Part shown: in pieces, positions 28,143-36,757 of the stretch | Position numbering within the stretch: position 1 is the first letter of the stretch | Layout: each line of letters opens with the position of its first letter | NCBI RefSeq assembly: GCF_010614805.1 | Contig: NZ_JAAFZC010000003.1 | Coordinates: forward strand, 62,001 to 126,000 | Direction: 5' to 3' | Source: Pseudooceanicola aestuarii | GTDB lineage: Bacteria; Pseudomonadota; Alphaproteobacteria; Rhodobacterales; Rhodobacteraceae | DNA length: 64,000 nt | Notes under the pieces: model-generated | Seen by the model: the letters and a program-made list of their open reading frames with translations, nothing else | Told to the model about the DNA's origin: nothing | Database searches by the model: none | Position numbers and translations under genes: made by a program

Positions 28143-28156
28143 ATCACAGCTGTGAA
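28143..28156. repeat. Second copy of the repC-adjacent palindrome
   Basis: ATCACAGCTGTGAA, a 12-bp perfect palindrome sharing 13 of 14 bases with the copy at 28107-28120, lies just 2 bases after the repC stop. The two copies are 36 bases apart start to start. I did not find a third copy in the window by eye. Confidence 0.7.
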
Positions 28157-28158
28157 CT

Positions 28159-29397
28159 CTACGCCGCCTCCCGCCGGACCAGAGCCATGATCATCGGACC
28201 GCAGGAGAAGCGCCCCGCCGCCGCGCGGGCTGAAAGACTGCGCAGATACCCGCCAGGGGATCGGATTTCGCCGAGCCTTTGCAACATCGCAGCCACAACC
28301 GCAGAGGCCTGTTCCGGGCCCATCCTGACCTTGGCTTCCTGCCAGGCCGAAGGTGAAATCCCCATCATCGGCGATACTTGATCCGCAGCACGGACTAGGT
28401 GATGCCAATGCCGCAAGGGAGCATCCGCATAAGACAGGATCTCGGGGCAGGCCGCCTTAACCAGGCTCAGGGGGATATTCGGGAGGGCTTCGACGGGCGG
28501 TGGATCCGAAACCGTTTTCGGCAGGTTCTCGTGGCCTGTCAGCGGGAAAGAAGAGACTACGGAAGGGGAGCGAACATCTGGGTCTGATGCCTCCTCCGTC
28601 GCTGGTTCAAGATCATATAGATCTTTATCTGAACTCTGATGGTGCTGCTCGATTTCGGCATCATTGGTGCTCATTTCAGTTAACTGCGGCGTTTCCAGGA
28701 GATCGCGGGCTTCCTCCAATGCGGTGGACAGTTCCGCGTGGATGGCGTTCAGATCGGCCATCGTCAGCTTGCGGCGCAAGCCGCGGGCGGTAAGCGCGGC
28801 CAGATCGGTGAAGCGTGCCCAACGTTCCTGGTGGGGCTGTTGGCTGATGCCGTACTCGGCCAAGCCGGCCAGATCTCGGCGCATCAGGCTGACGGCCTCG
28901 CGCAGGTCGCGGAACGCCTCTTGCTCGGCGCGGACTTCTTCGGCCAGTTGGCAGAAGGCGACGTGACGGACGGCCAGCGGCGTCAGGTCAAAGCCATAGG
29001 CGACTTTCTCCGCGCCTCGGCTGCGGGCATAGCGTTTGCCGTTGGGCGAATCGCGGCGCAGCAGCAATCCGGCTGCAACCAGGTGGGACAGGTGGCGGCG
29101 CATGGTCGAACAAGGCATTCCGTTCAGCCGCTCGCAGATCGCACGGTTCGACGGATAGACGATCAGGCTCTCGGTCGTGGCGCCCAGGATCGTGTCGGGA
29201 TGAAAGCTCAGCAGCGCCTGAAGGACGGTCAGATCCCGGTCCGACACGCCCAGTCGCCGCCGCGCCCTGGACAGGACACGCAGCGATTCCCACTTGTTCA
29301 CGCCCTGCGGCGGAACGGCCTTTTGCCGTAGCTGCTGGCCCGTCAAATGCGCAGCATCTACCGGTCGCCGGAACGGCGTTACAGGATCATACCCCAT
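28159..29397 (-). CDS. repC: Plasmid replication initiator RepC
   Basis: Initiator protein of repABC replicons, 412 aa. It begins MGYDPVTPFRRPVDAAHL, the classic RepC start, has a winged-helix DNA-binding region (ICERLNGMPCSTMRRHLSHL near residue 90) and ends with IRSPGGYLRSLSARAAAGRF, the conserved RepC tail. I chose the ATG at 29397 over upstream in-frame codons for that reason. In characterised repABC plasmids the origin of replication lies inside repC. Expression is probably limited by the antisense RNA encoded opposite its leader. Middle residues 240-340 are variable and acidic, as usual. Confidence 0.95.
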   Translation of the reverse strand: MGYDPVTPFRRPVDAAHLTGQQLRQKAVPPQGVNKWESLRVLSRARRRLGVSDRDLTVLQALLSFHPDTILGATTESLIVYPSNRAICERLNGMPCSTMRRHLSHLVAAGLLLRRDSPNGKRYARSRGAEKVAYGFDLTPLAVRHVAFCQLAEEVRAEQEAFRDLREAVSLMRRDLAGLAEYGISQQPHQERWARFTDLAALTARGLRRKLTMADLNAIHAELSTALEEARDLLETPQLTEMSTNDAEIEQHHQSSDKDLYDLEPATEEASDPDVRSPSVVSSFPLTGHENLPKTVSDPPPVEALPNIPLSLVKAACPEILSYADAPLRHWHHLVRAADQVSPMMGISPSAWQEAKVRMGPEQASAVVAAMLQRLGEIRSPGGYLRSLSARAAAGRFSCGPMIMALVRREAA

Positions 29398-29481
29398 TTT
29401 TCTTTCACGAAGGCAAAGTTCACCCGTTCCGCGAATCGATTTCGACTTGCGGTTCGTGCTCCGGGACACTACTTTGAGGGT

Positions 29482-29536
29482 GCTAAGATCAAAGTCAGGG
29501 TCTCGTGGAGCGACAGCTTTGCGGGACCTTTTCTTT
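29482..29536 (+). ncRNA. Candidate antisense counter-transcript RNA (ctRNA/incA) between repB and repC
   Basis: repABC plasmids encode a small antisense RNA in the repB-repC gap that limits RepC synthesis and causes incompatibility. Here the 181-base gap carries, on the strand opposite repC, a possible promoter (TTGCGG at 29447-29452, 17-base spacer, TACTTT at 29470-29475) and a hairpin terminator at 29499-29536. This predicts an RNA of about 55 nt starting near 29482. The terminator is clear; the promoter and 5' end are estimates. Confidence 0.6.
29499..29536 (+). terminator. Rho-independent terminator of the repB-repC antisense RNA
   Basis: GGTCTCG (29499-29505) pairs with CGGGACC (29522-29528) with one G-U pair. 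The stem continues through three G-U pairs to AGC/GCT around a GACA loop, and TTTTCTTT follows at 29529-29536. The plus-strand orientation with the T-run on that strand fits an antisense transcript, not the rep mRNA. Confidence 0.75.
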
Positions 29537-29578
29537 AGCCTCTGTCGTGCCTCCTTTTGCTTGGTCTGCTCTGTTGCC

Positions 29579-30562
29579 TCATCGCCGCTGCTTCCAGCGG
29601 TCGTGAAGTTCGGTGATCCACCCCTGGGCCTCTTCTTCCAGCCAATCGGCGAAATCGGGCTCGATGGCGGTCAACTCCAATTGCAGCCCGCGTGCCGTCC
29701 TGCGCAACTTGCCGACACGCGCGCCGGACAGCTGCAACGGGACGGAGGACACAGGCGCCGGGGCCGTGGGGGTGGCGCGTTTCTTCAGGTGGCGGGCGAG
29801 GGCCTCGAACGCAAGGGTCGACGGGTCAGGCCCGGTGTCGCTGTCCGCGGCCTCCGCGCTCGCCCTTTGGCGGGCCTCTGCGGCGACGGGGATCAGGCCG
29901 GCCGGATCCAGGTTCAACTCGGTGATCTGGCGGGCCAGCGCGTCCCATTTCGGGCGACCGATGCCGTGGGCCGGGCCGATGGCCGCCGCCAGATCGGGGC
30001 CGACGGTGCGCGCCACGCCAACCGCCATGGAGACGGCGGATTTCGTGACATTCAGAACCTCGGCGACCTGCGTCTGGTTGCCATAGCCGCTGTCCAGAAG
30101 TTCAACGGCAAACAGCGCGCGTTCGATAAAGGACAGGTCGCGCCGCCCGGTATTCTCCGAGATCTGGGCGCGCAGGGCGGCCGTTTCGTCCAGATTGGCG
30201 ATCAGCGCCCGGACCTTCGTAACTTCGGAGGAGCCGCGAATGGCCTCCAGCCGCCGACGGCCATAGACAAGAAGATAGCGATCCGCCGTTTCGGGGTGGC
30301 GGCGCACCAGGATCGGAACGGTCTGGCCGTTCGCCTCGATCGAGTTGCGCAGATCGGCCACGTCCTGCGGATCCAGCCGGTCGGCAAAGCGGGTGTCGGC
30401 GATCTGCTCCGGCTCCAGTTCCCAGACACGGTGCGAATCCACAGCGTCGCGGGCCGAGCGCAGCGCCCGGTTGCTGGACATCATCGTCGATCCCGGCGCC
30501 GGAGTGCCCGAGGCGGCCAGCGTGTCCAACATCGACATCCGTTTCTTTTTGCGATCCGTCAT
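29579..30562 (-). CDS. repB: Plasmid partitioning protein RepB (ParB family)
   Basis: Centromere-binding partition protein, 327 aa. The ParB/Sulfiredoxin-like domain is seen as QDVADLRNSIEANGQTVPIL near residue 68 and YLLVYGRRRLEAIR near 98, with the Box motif RAQISENTGRRDLSFIERAL near 130 and a helix-turn-helix QTQVAEVLNVTKSAVSMAV near 163. The ATG at 30562 overlaps the repA stop by 4 bases (ATGA); an in-frame start at 30574 is less likely. It probably binds the twin palindromes downstream of repC. Confidence 0.94.
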   Translation of the reverse strand: MTDRKKKRMSMLDTLAASGTPAPGSTMMSSNRALRSARDAVDSHRVWELEPEQIADTRFADRLDPQDVADLRNSIEANGQTVPILVRRHPETADRYLLVYGRRRLEAIRGSSEVTKVRALIANLDETAALRAQISENTGRRDLSFIERALFAVELLDSGYGNQTQVAEVLNVTKSAVSMAVGVARTVGPDLAAAIGPAHGIGRPKWDALARQITELNLDPAGLIPVAAEARQRASAEAADSDTGPDPSTLAFEALARHLKKRATPTAPAPVSSVPLQLSGARVGKLRRTARGLQLELTAIEPDFADWLEEEAQGWITELHDRWKQRR

Positions 30563-31746
30563 TTGCGCCCCCATGTCGTCTGGATCAGCTGCGCGATCTC
30601 GTCGTTGACGGCATTCAGGCTTTCGATCGCGCGGTCATAGGTGGACCGGGTAAAGGCGCTGCGCTCCACCTCGTAGAGGGTCTGCTTGGTCAGGCCAGCA
30701 TCGGAAATCGCGGTTGATTTCAACATGGTGGCGTTCAGCACCTTGTCGCCGTACATCGTCCGCAGGAAGGCGACGATCCGGTTCTGTGGCGCGTCCGTCG
30801 GTTCATACCGGGTCAGCAGGTAGCGCATCCAGTCGTGGGACATGTCGGCCCCGCTGTCGGCGATCACGTCCATCAGATCGGCAGTCATCCGCAGGAACTG
30901 GCTCATCGACATGACGTCCAGCATCTCGGGATGGATCGTCACCAGAACACCGGTCGCGGCGGACAGCGCGGACATCGTCAGGAACCCCAGCTGCGGCGGA
31001 CAATCGATGACCACCACGTCATAGGCGTCATCGACCTGCGACAGCGCCTCCTTGACCCGGAAGAAGAACAGGCCGGCGTTGCCCTGCGCCAGCACGCGCG
31101 GGGTCTCGTGTTCGAACTCCATCAACTCGAGGTTGCCGGGAATCAGGTCGAGATTGGGAATATAGGTCGGCCGGATGACGTCTCGGATCGGCACCGGATC
31201 CTCATAGCGGATGGCGTCATACAAGGTGCCGCCGTCCAACAGGTCGAATTCCGGTTGCACGCCATGCAGCGCCGAAAGGGAGGCCTGCGGATCCAGGTCG
31301 ATGGCCAGCACGCGGTAGCCCTTCAGCGCCAGCCTCTGCGCCAGGTGGGCGCTGGTTGTCGTCTTGCCGGAGCCGCCCTTGAAATTCATCACTCCGATGA
31401 TCTGAAGGTGGTCACCCTCGCGCCGGCCGGGCACGTAATCCCCTGGTTTGCGTGCGGTTTTCTCCAGCAATACCCGCAAATCGTTGATGTCCTCGGTGGA
31501 ATAGAGACGCCGGTTTCCGGGCGTCAACTCGGGCGCGGGGCCTTTGCCATCAAGGTGCAGTTTCCGCAGGTAGCTGTCATTCACGCCCAGCAGCGTCGCC
31601 GCCTCGCCAGAGGTGAACTTGCGCATTTCCTTGGTCGCGTCCGGGGGAAACAGACTTTCGCGTTGCGCATGCAATTGCGCGGCCAGCCATTCCGAATGTT
31701 GACGGATGACCGCATTGAGGTCCTCATGCGTGTCGGGCGTGCTCAT
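30559..31746 (-). CDS. repA: Plasmid partitioning ATPase RepA (ParA family)
   Basis: Partition ATPase and autorepressor of the repABC operon, 395 aa. The N-terminal region has a MerR-like DNA-binding helix (FTSGEAATLLGVNDSYLRKL near residue 44), and the deviant Walker A motif KGGSGKTT lies at 123-130, followed by LAIDLDPQASLSAL near 148 and VVIDCPPQLGFLTMSAL near 245. The N-terminal HTH extension is what separates RepA from small ParA proteins. First gene of the operon, read toward repB and repC; its upstream region carries two dyads that could be its operator. Confidence 0.95.
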   Translation of the reverse strand: MSTPDTHEDLNAVIRQHSEWLAAQLHAQRESLFPPDATKEMRKFTSGEAATLLGVNDSYLRKLHLDGKGPAPELTPGNRRLYSTEDINDLRVLLEKTARKPGDYVPGRREGDHLQIIGVMNFKGGSGKTTTSAHLAQRLALKGYRVLAIDLDPQASLSALHGVQPEFDLLDGGTLYDAIRYEDPVPIRDVIRPTYIPNLDLIPGNLELMEFEHETPRVLAQGNAGLFFFRVKEALSQVDDAYDVVVIDCPPQLGFLTMSALSAATGVLVTIHPEMLDVMSMSQFLRMTADLMDVIADSGADMSHDWMRYLLTRYEPTDAPQNRIVAFLRTMYGDKVLNATMLKSTAISDAGLTKQTLYEVERSAFTRSTYDRAIESLNAVNDEIAQLIQTTWGRK

Positions 31747-31772
31747 CTGTCCCTCTCATCGCCGTGTCGTGT

Positions 31773-31843
31773 TCACGGTTTTTGGCGTTTAATCGCGCTT
31801 TTCCGTGACTATTTACCGAAGCGATGGATTCGCGCAAGCGAAT
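31773..31843. promoter_or_regulatory. Dyad elements upstream of repA
   Basis: Two inverted repeats lie in the 158-base spacer before repA. TCACGG (31773-31778) and CCGTGA (31803-31808) flank a 24-base AT-richer centre, and ATTCGC-gcaa-GCGAAT at 31828-31843 is a perfect 16-base dyad. Both are 27-97 bases upstream of the repA start, where RepA/RepB autoregulation is expected. The repA promoter itself could not be fixed. Confidence 0.45.
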
Positions 31844-31904
31844 TCTAGATCTGGGGGCAGGGGCGGGCGCCGGCACAACGGCGTCCGGGGGGCGTTTCGA
31901 CTGT

Positions 31905-32255
31905 TCAGGCGGCGTTGCTTCGTGGACCGGGCGCGCGCCAAAGCAGGGTGAACAGCACTGCCGCCCCGGCCAGGTCCGTCAGCGCCATGGCCAGGAACAG
32001 CGTCGCGAGAAGGCCGAAAGTGCCCATTGCTCCGGCGATGGCCACCGAGAGACCAAAGGCCAGACCAAGGAAACCCAGCCAGGCGCACCAGCGCCACCCG
32101 CGCCAGACACCCAGCCCGAGCACCGACCAGAGCGCGGCCCCGACGATCATCGACACCCCGTAACTGGCAAAGTCCAGCGCGGCGACCGGCAGGTGGATCA
32201 CCGCGGACAGGCCCATCAGCCCGGCGGCGAGGCGATATCGGATATCATGGTGCAT
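31905..32255 (-). CDS. Small integral membrane protein of unknown function
   Basis: A 116 aa protein with four hydrophobic segments (roughly residues 10-30, 35-52, 58-75 and 78-105) joined by short basic loops, and no catalytic motif. The ATG at 32255 has AAGGAG upstream. It starts 10 bases after the diheme cytochrome gene, so it is the last gene of the iorA-iorB-cytochrome operon. It could anchor the oxidoreductase or its cytochrome in the membrane, but nothing in the sequence proves this. Confidence 0.65.
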   Translation of the reverse strand: MHHDIRYRLAAGLMGLSAVIHLPVAALDFASYGVSMIVGAALWSVLGLGVWRGWRWCAWLGFLGLAFGLSVAIAGAMGTFGLLATLFLAMALTDLAGAAVLFTLLWRAPGPRSNAA

Positions 32256-32265
32256 GGCGGTCTCC

Positions 32266-32901
32266 TTATTCCTCTGGGCAGGGCTGTCCTGCGACACCCC
32301 AGATCAGGACGTCGTCCACATGGGATTGCAGGTCATAGGGCGCCGGTTCGCGCCCGCCGCCGGGGTTCCACCCCCATAGGACAAAGCCGCGATGCCCGGC
32401 ATCCTCCACCAGGTGTTCAGCCAGACCCATCCAGTCCCGGCCTCCGTTCCGGTCGGGATCGGCCAGCTGGGCGCAGATCTCGGCGGCGGATTTCTCGAAC
32501 CATTCGAATTCGACCGGCGCCAATTGCCAGTCCAGCCCGGCATGGGGCGGGGCGTTCAGCCCGCTCCGCAAATGATCGGAGGTGCGGTGACAGGTGGTGC
32601 AGGGCAGGGTCTCCACGCCCATGCGGCTGTCGCCGGCGGTGATGTTCATGCCATGCGGCCGCGCGGGGCCGGCGGCGCCGCCGTACCACATCGGGATGTT
32701 CTCGGGCCCGGTATGGCAATTTGCGCAGCGCGGATGGGTTGTCACCTCGTGGATGCGGGCCATGGCGGCCAGCCCCTCCGCCCGGGTGACCGATCCTTCG
32801 GGCGGCGGGGCGATCGTGGCGGGGGCCTCCCCCTCCGCCAGCAGCGGCGCGGGAAGGGTCAAGGCGGCCAGGGCCAGCACCAGCAGGGGGGAACGGGGCA
32901 T
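32266..32901 (-). CDS. Diheme cytochrome c, periplasmic
   Basis: A 211 aa exported protein with a signal peptide (residues 1-22, ending LLA) and two heme c attachment motifs, CANCH at 59-63 and CTTCH at 101-105. The ATG at 32901 has a perfect GAGGAGG site. The gene starts 11 bases after the molybdenum-hydroxylase large subunit, so it is the likely electron acceptor for that periplasmic enzyme. The second half (residues 110-205) is rich in W, D and P and has no third heme motif. The heme function is clear; the partner is inferred from the operon. Confidence 0.88.
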   Translation of the reverse strand: MPRSPLLVLALAALTLPAPLLAEGEAPATIAPPPEGSVTRAEGLAAMARIHEVTTHPRCANCHTGPENIPMWYGGAAGPARPHGMNITAGDSRMGVETLPCTTCHRTSDHLRSGLNAPPHAGLDWQLAPVEFEWFEKSAAEICAQLADPDRNGGRDWMGLAEHLVEDAGHRGFVLWGWNPGGGREPAPYDLQSHVDDVLIWGVAGQPCPEE

Positions 32902-32912
32902 GTGCGGCCTCC

Positions 32913-35168
32913 TCAGACGAAATTGATGTGGCGCGACAGCGGCAATTCGCGGATGCGCTGGCCGGTGGCGGCAAAGATCGCATTGGCCAGCGCCGGGGCC
33001 GCAGGCGGCACGCCCGGTTCTCCTACGCCGCGAATGCGCGGGCCGTTGGCCAGGGCGCGCACCGTGACCGGCGGCGCCTGGTAAAGACGCATGGCTTCGT
33101 AGGCGTGGTAATTGGTCTGCTGCGCGGCGCCGTCCTCGTAGGTAAGCTCGCAATTCATCGCATGGCCCAGGCCGAAGATCGTGCCGCCGAACACCTGCGC
33201 CTCCAGGTTGACGGGGTCCAGAACCTCCCCGACGTCGACGGCGACCCAGGCCTGGTCCAGCCGGATGCCCGCATCGGTCTGCGTGACCTCCACCACGGTC
33301 GCGGTGGGCACGCCGAAAGACAGGCAGAATCCGATCCCGCGGCCGCGTCCAGGCGCCGGTGACGGACCTTGCCAATCACATATTTCTCCTACTGTTTCCA
33401 ACGTCTTGCGCGATGTTGGGTCAAGGCAGAGGCGAATCCGTTCGGCCAGCGGATCGGCGCCCGCGGCATGGATCAGCTCGTCCAGGAACGCATCGTGCAG
33501 GAACCCGTTCCCCGAGGCCCCGACCGACCGCCAGGAGGACACCGGCACCATGTCCGGCGCGCGGTAGCCGGTGACGCGGTAATGCGGAATGGCAAAGGGC
33601 TGGTCCCAGGAGCCGGTGGTGATCGTGGCGTCGGGGCCGGGGATCGACATTCCCGTAAGCCGCCCGAACCACGCCGGCGTCATCGCCGATTGCCCGACCG
33701 ACAGGTCCAGCGCATGGACCTGCCCGTCCTTCACCACGCCGCGTGCGCGCGATACGGCGGCGGGGCGGGGGTAGTCGTGGGTCATGTCTTCTTCCCGGCT
33801 CCACGTCAGTTTGACGGGGGTGCCGGGCAGGGCCATCGCGATTTCGACGGCCTGTTCGACATGGGTCATTTCCAGCCGGTGGCCGAAACTGCCCCCCATC
33901 GGCAGGACATTGACCCGCACCTGCGCCGCGTCCAGCCCGGTCATCGCCGCCGCGCGGTCGCGGATGAACAGGGGGATCTGCGTGCCGGTCCAGATCTCGC
34001 ACAGCGTATCAGTCACGCGCACGACGGCGTTCATCGGCTCCATCGGGGCATGGGCGAGGTAGGGGATGCGGTAGGCGGCGGTGATCACGGCGTCGCCGGT
34101 TTCCTGCAACACCGTGTCGATATCGCCGTCGTCGCGTTGGCGGTGGTCCTGCGCGTCTGGGTTGTCCACTGCGGCGTCCAGCTTGGCGAAGATCTCTGCG
34201 CTGGTGGCGGGGTAGGGGGCGGGGCCCCAGTCGATGGTGATCGCTTCCGCCGCCTTGAACGCGGTCCAGGTGTTGCGCGCAACGACGGCAACGCCATGGG
34301 CCACGGGGAGAACCTGCTGCACGCCGGGCATCGCTTGGGCCTCAGAGGCGTCGTAGCCGCGGACCTCGCCACCGATGCCGGGATTGGCGCGGACGGTGGC
34401 GTGGACCATCCCGGCGATCACGGTGTCGATACCGTAGACTTCCGTCCCGGTGCATTTCGCGACCATGTCGGTACGCTGCATCGGTTTGCCCAGCCGGGTC
34501 CAGTCGCGGGCCGGGCGCAGCGTGACATCGCGCACGGGATCCAGCATCGCGGCTTCTGCGGCGAGGGCGGTAAAGGGGATGCGGCTGCCGTCGGGCAGGA
34601 TCACCTGGCCGTCGTCGGTGCCCAGGTCGGCGCGCGACAGGCCCGTGCGACGTGCGGCGGCCGCCTTCAGGGTTTCGCGGGCGACGGCCCCGGCCATGCG
34701 CAGGCGGACATAGCTGTCGGGCACGGTGGAGGACCCGCCGGTCATCTGCATTTCAAAGATCCGCGCCGGCACCGCCATGAAATCGCGCATCGCATTGGCC
34801 ACGGCCCCCTGGTCATAGGCGGGGAAGGGCACGGCCTCTCCCAATACCGCGCCGTTGTAATAGGCGGGGCCGGGGGCGCCGGGGGTGATGGTGGCCGTGG
34901 CGGGATCGATGTCCAGCTCCTCTGCGATCAGGTTGGCCTGAACGGAATAGGCGCCCTGCCCCTTGTCCGCGCGGGGGGTGATCAGGGTGATCCCCGCCGC
35001 ATCGATCAGGACATAGGGCGTGATCGCGGCGGTGCCGTCTGCCAGCCCGTCCAGCAGCGGATTGTCCAGCGGGCGGGTCACGGCGTAGGTGCCGAAGGCC
35101 ACGCCGCCCGCCACGGCAGCAGAGCCGATGAGAAAGGCGCGGCGACCGACGTTGCGCAAGGTCCCCAT
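32913..35168 (-). CDS. iorB: Molybdopterin-binding hydroxylase large subunit (isoquinoline 1-oxidoreductase beta / xanthine dehydrogenase family)
   Basis: The 751 aa catalytic subunit of an IorB-type molybdenum hydroxylase, which oxidises N-heterocycles or aldehydes with water as oxygen source. An N-terminal twin-arginine signal (GRRAFLIGSAAVAGG near residue 8) suggests Tat export with bound cofactor. Molybdopterin motifs visible include PYLAHAPMEPMNAVVRV near 365, LPMGGSFGHRLEMTHVEQA near 420 and VGEPGVPPAAPALANAI near 715, with the catalytic Glu in GVGEPG. It follows the iron-sulfur subunit by 2 bases. The substrate is unknown; no other isoquinoline gene is nearby. Confidence 0.9.
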   Translation of the reverse strand: MGTLRNVGRRAFLIGSAAVAGGVAFGTYAVTRPLDNPLLDGLADGTAAITPYVLIDAAGITLITPRADKGQGAYSVQANLIAEELDIDPATATITPGAPGPAYYNGAVLGEAVPFPAYDQGAVANAMRDFMAVPARIFEMQMTGGSSTVPDSYVRLRMAGAVARETLKAAAARRTGLSRADLGTDDGQVILPDGSRIPFTALAAEAAMLDPVRDVTLRPARDWTRLGKPMQRTDMVAKCTGTEVYGIDTVIAGMVHATVRANPGIGGEVRGYDASEAQAMPGVQQVLPVAHGVAVVARNTWTAFKAAEAITIDWGPAPYPATSAEIFAKLDAAVDNPDAQDHRQRDDGDIDTVLQETGDAVITAAYRIPYLAHAPMEPMNAVVRVTDTLCEIWTGTQIPLFIRDRAAAMTGLDAAQVRVNVLPMGGSFGHRLEMTHVEQAVEIAMALPGTPVKLTWSREEDMTHDYPRPAAVSRARGVVKDGQVHALDLSVGQSAMTPAWFGRLTGMSIPGPDATITTGSWDQPFAIPHYRVTGYRAPDMVPVSSWRSVGASGNGFLHDAFLDELIHAAGADPLAERIRLCLDPTSRKTLETVGEICDWQGPSPAPGRGRGIGFCLSFGVPTATVVEVTQTDAGIRLDQAWVAVDVGEVLDPVNLEAQVFGGTIFGLGHAMNCELTYEDGAAQQTNYHAYEAMRLYQAPPVTVRALANGPRIRGVGEPGVPPAAPALANAIFAATGQRIRELPLSRHINFV

Positions 35169-35170
35169 GA

Positions 35171-35635
35171 TCAGCCCTCCTGCCGGGTGATGGCCAGCCG
35201 GATGGCGGCGCGGGTTCGCGGATAGGTGCCGCAGCGACAGAGGTTGGCGGACATCACCGCGTCGATCTCCGTATCCGAGGGGTTCGGGTTCCCCTCAAGC
35301 AGCGAAACCGCCTGCATGATCTGCCCGGACTGGCAATAGCCGCATTGCGCGACCTGGGTTTCGATCCAGGCCTGCTGGACGGGATGGGGGGCCTGGGGTG
35401 TGCCCAGCCCCTCGATCGTGGTGACATCCGCGCCGTCGAGTTCGCGCGCCTCGACCTGGCAGGCGCGCACGGCCTGCCCGTCCAGGTGCACGGTGCAGGC
35501 GCCGCATTGCGCGATGCCGCAACCATATTTGGTGCCGGTCAGCCCCAGTTCGTCCCGCAGGATCCACAGCAGCGGCGTGTCTGCCGAAACGTCGACCGTG
35601 CGGTCGGCGCCGTTCACGCGAAAGCTTGTTGTCAT
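35171..35635 (-). CDS. iorA: [2Fe-2S] iron-sulfur subunit of the molybdenum hydroxylase (IorA type)
   Basis: A 154 aa electron-transfer subunit. It has the plant-type [2Fe-2S] cluster ligands in [18 protein letters not shown] near residue 38 with a further Cys about 12 residues on, and the second cluster domain in [13 protein letters not shown] near 100 and [15 protein letters not shown] near 135. The ATG at 35635 (MTTSFRVNG) gives the normal IorA length; the frame is open further upstream without support. First gene of the iorA-iorB-cytochrome-membrane protein operon. It has no signal of its own and is probably carried out with IorB through Tat. Confidence 0.93.
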   Translation of the reverse strand: MTTSFRVNGADRTVDVSADTPLLWILRDELGLTGTKYGCGIAQCGACTVHLDGQAVRACQVEARELDGADVTTIEGLGTPQAPHPVQQAWIETQVAQCGYCQSGQIMQAVSLLEGNPNPSDTEIDAVMSANLCRCGTYPRTRAAIRLAITRQEG

Positions 35636-35758
35636 GCCTGGCTCCTGTCGCTGGGATCTGACCCTTGCAGCACGAAACAGGACGAAAGGAAATGACCCTC
35701 CGTGCCAATGTCCAATCAATTTGTGCCATCTCGCGCGTGATGGCGCGGGGGTTGCGGA

Positions 35759-36757
35759 TCAGCGGGGCGCAGGGCCGGGGTGGTGGCAGGCGGCCAGTTG
35801 GCCCGGTGCGCCCACCCGGTCCAGCGCCGGTTCCTGCCGGGAACACAGCGCCGTCGCGCGGGGGCAGCGGGTGTGGAACCGGCAGCCCGAGGGCGGATCG
35901 ACGGGGGAGGGCAGATCCCCCTTGAGCACGATGCGCTGCCGGTTGCGTTCGACGCGCGGATCGGGGCGCGGAATGGCCGAGATCAGAGATTGCGTATAGG
36001 GATGTTGCGGCGTCGAATAGAGCGCCTCCACCGGGGCCTGTTCGACGATCCGGCCCAGGTACATCACCGCCACCCGGTGCGATATATGGCGCACCACGCC
36101 CAGGTCATGGGCGATGAACAGGTAGGCGCAACCGATCTCGCGCTGCAATTCCTCCAGCAGGTTCAGCACCCCGGCCTGGATCGATACGTCCAGTGCCGAA
36201 ACCGGTTCGTCCAGCACCACCAGACCGGGCCGCAGGGACAGGGCGCGGGCGATGCCGATGCGCTGGCGCTGGCCGCCCGACAGTTCGTGCGGGTAGCGGG
36301 TGGCGGTATCGGCGGGCAGGCGCACCATGTCGATCAGCGCGGCGATGCGTGGGGCCAGCTGGTCGCGGGGCAACGCGGCCAGGCGCAGCCCCTCTGCCAG
36401 GATCTGCGCGACGGTCATGCGCGGGTGCAGCGAGGCCATCGGATCCTGGAACACGATCTGCATGTCGCGGCGCAGTCGGCGCAGGGTTTCCACATCCGCG
36501 CCGGTGACATCGCGCCCGGCCAGCCGCACCTGCCCGGAGGACGGCTCCAGGAGCCGCAGCACGCTGCGCCCCAGTGTGGATTTCCCGCAGCCCGATTCTC
36601 CGACCAGGCCAAAGGTCTCTCCGGCCGCGATGTCGAAGGAGATGCCGGACACGGCCTGAACCGCCCCGCGCCGCTGCCCCAGCAGGCCGCCGCGCAGGGG
36701 GAATTCCTTGGTCAGGTTCTGGACGGAGAGGGCCGGCAGATCGGCGGGGGCGCTCAT
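35759..36757 (-). CDS. Dipeptide/oligopeptide ABC transporter ATP-binding protein, DppF/OppF type (system 1)
   Basis: A 332 aa ATPase with Walker [10 protein letters not shown] near residue 50, [16 protein letters not shown] near 100, signature [16 protein letters not shown] near 155 and Walker [13 protein letters not shown] near 175. The C-terminal oligopeptide-ABC cysteine region ([16 protein letters not shown]) probably binds an iron-sulfur cluster as in relatives. The ATG at 36757 overlaps the aroE-like stop by 4 bases. It is the last gene of the operon aminotransferase-dppABCD-aroE-dppF. An aroE-like gene inserted between the two ATPase genes is unusual. Confidence 0.92.
   Translation of the reverse strand: MSAPADLPALSVQNLTKEFPLRGGLLGQRRGAVQAVSGISFDIAAGETFGLVGESGCGKSTLGRSVLRLLEPSSGQVRLAGRDVTGADVETLRRLRRDMQIVFQDPMASLHPRMTVAQILAEGLRLAALPRDQLAPRIAALIDMVRLPADTATRYPHELSGGQRQRIGIARALSLRPGLVVLDEPVSALDVSIQAGVLNLLEELQREIGCAYLFIAHDLGVVRHISHRVAVMYLGRIVEQAPVEALYSTPQHPYTQSLISAIPRPDPRVERNRQRIVLKGDLPSPVDPPSGCRFHTRCPRATALCSRQEPALDRVGAPGQLAACHHPGPAPR

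Noticed and set aside
35725..35744. GCCATC/GATGGC inverted repeat in the spacer between iorA and the dppF-type gene
   Set aside because: Only a 6-bp stem with an 8-base loop and no T-run on either strand; not enough to call a terminator or operator.
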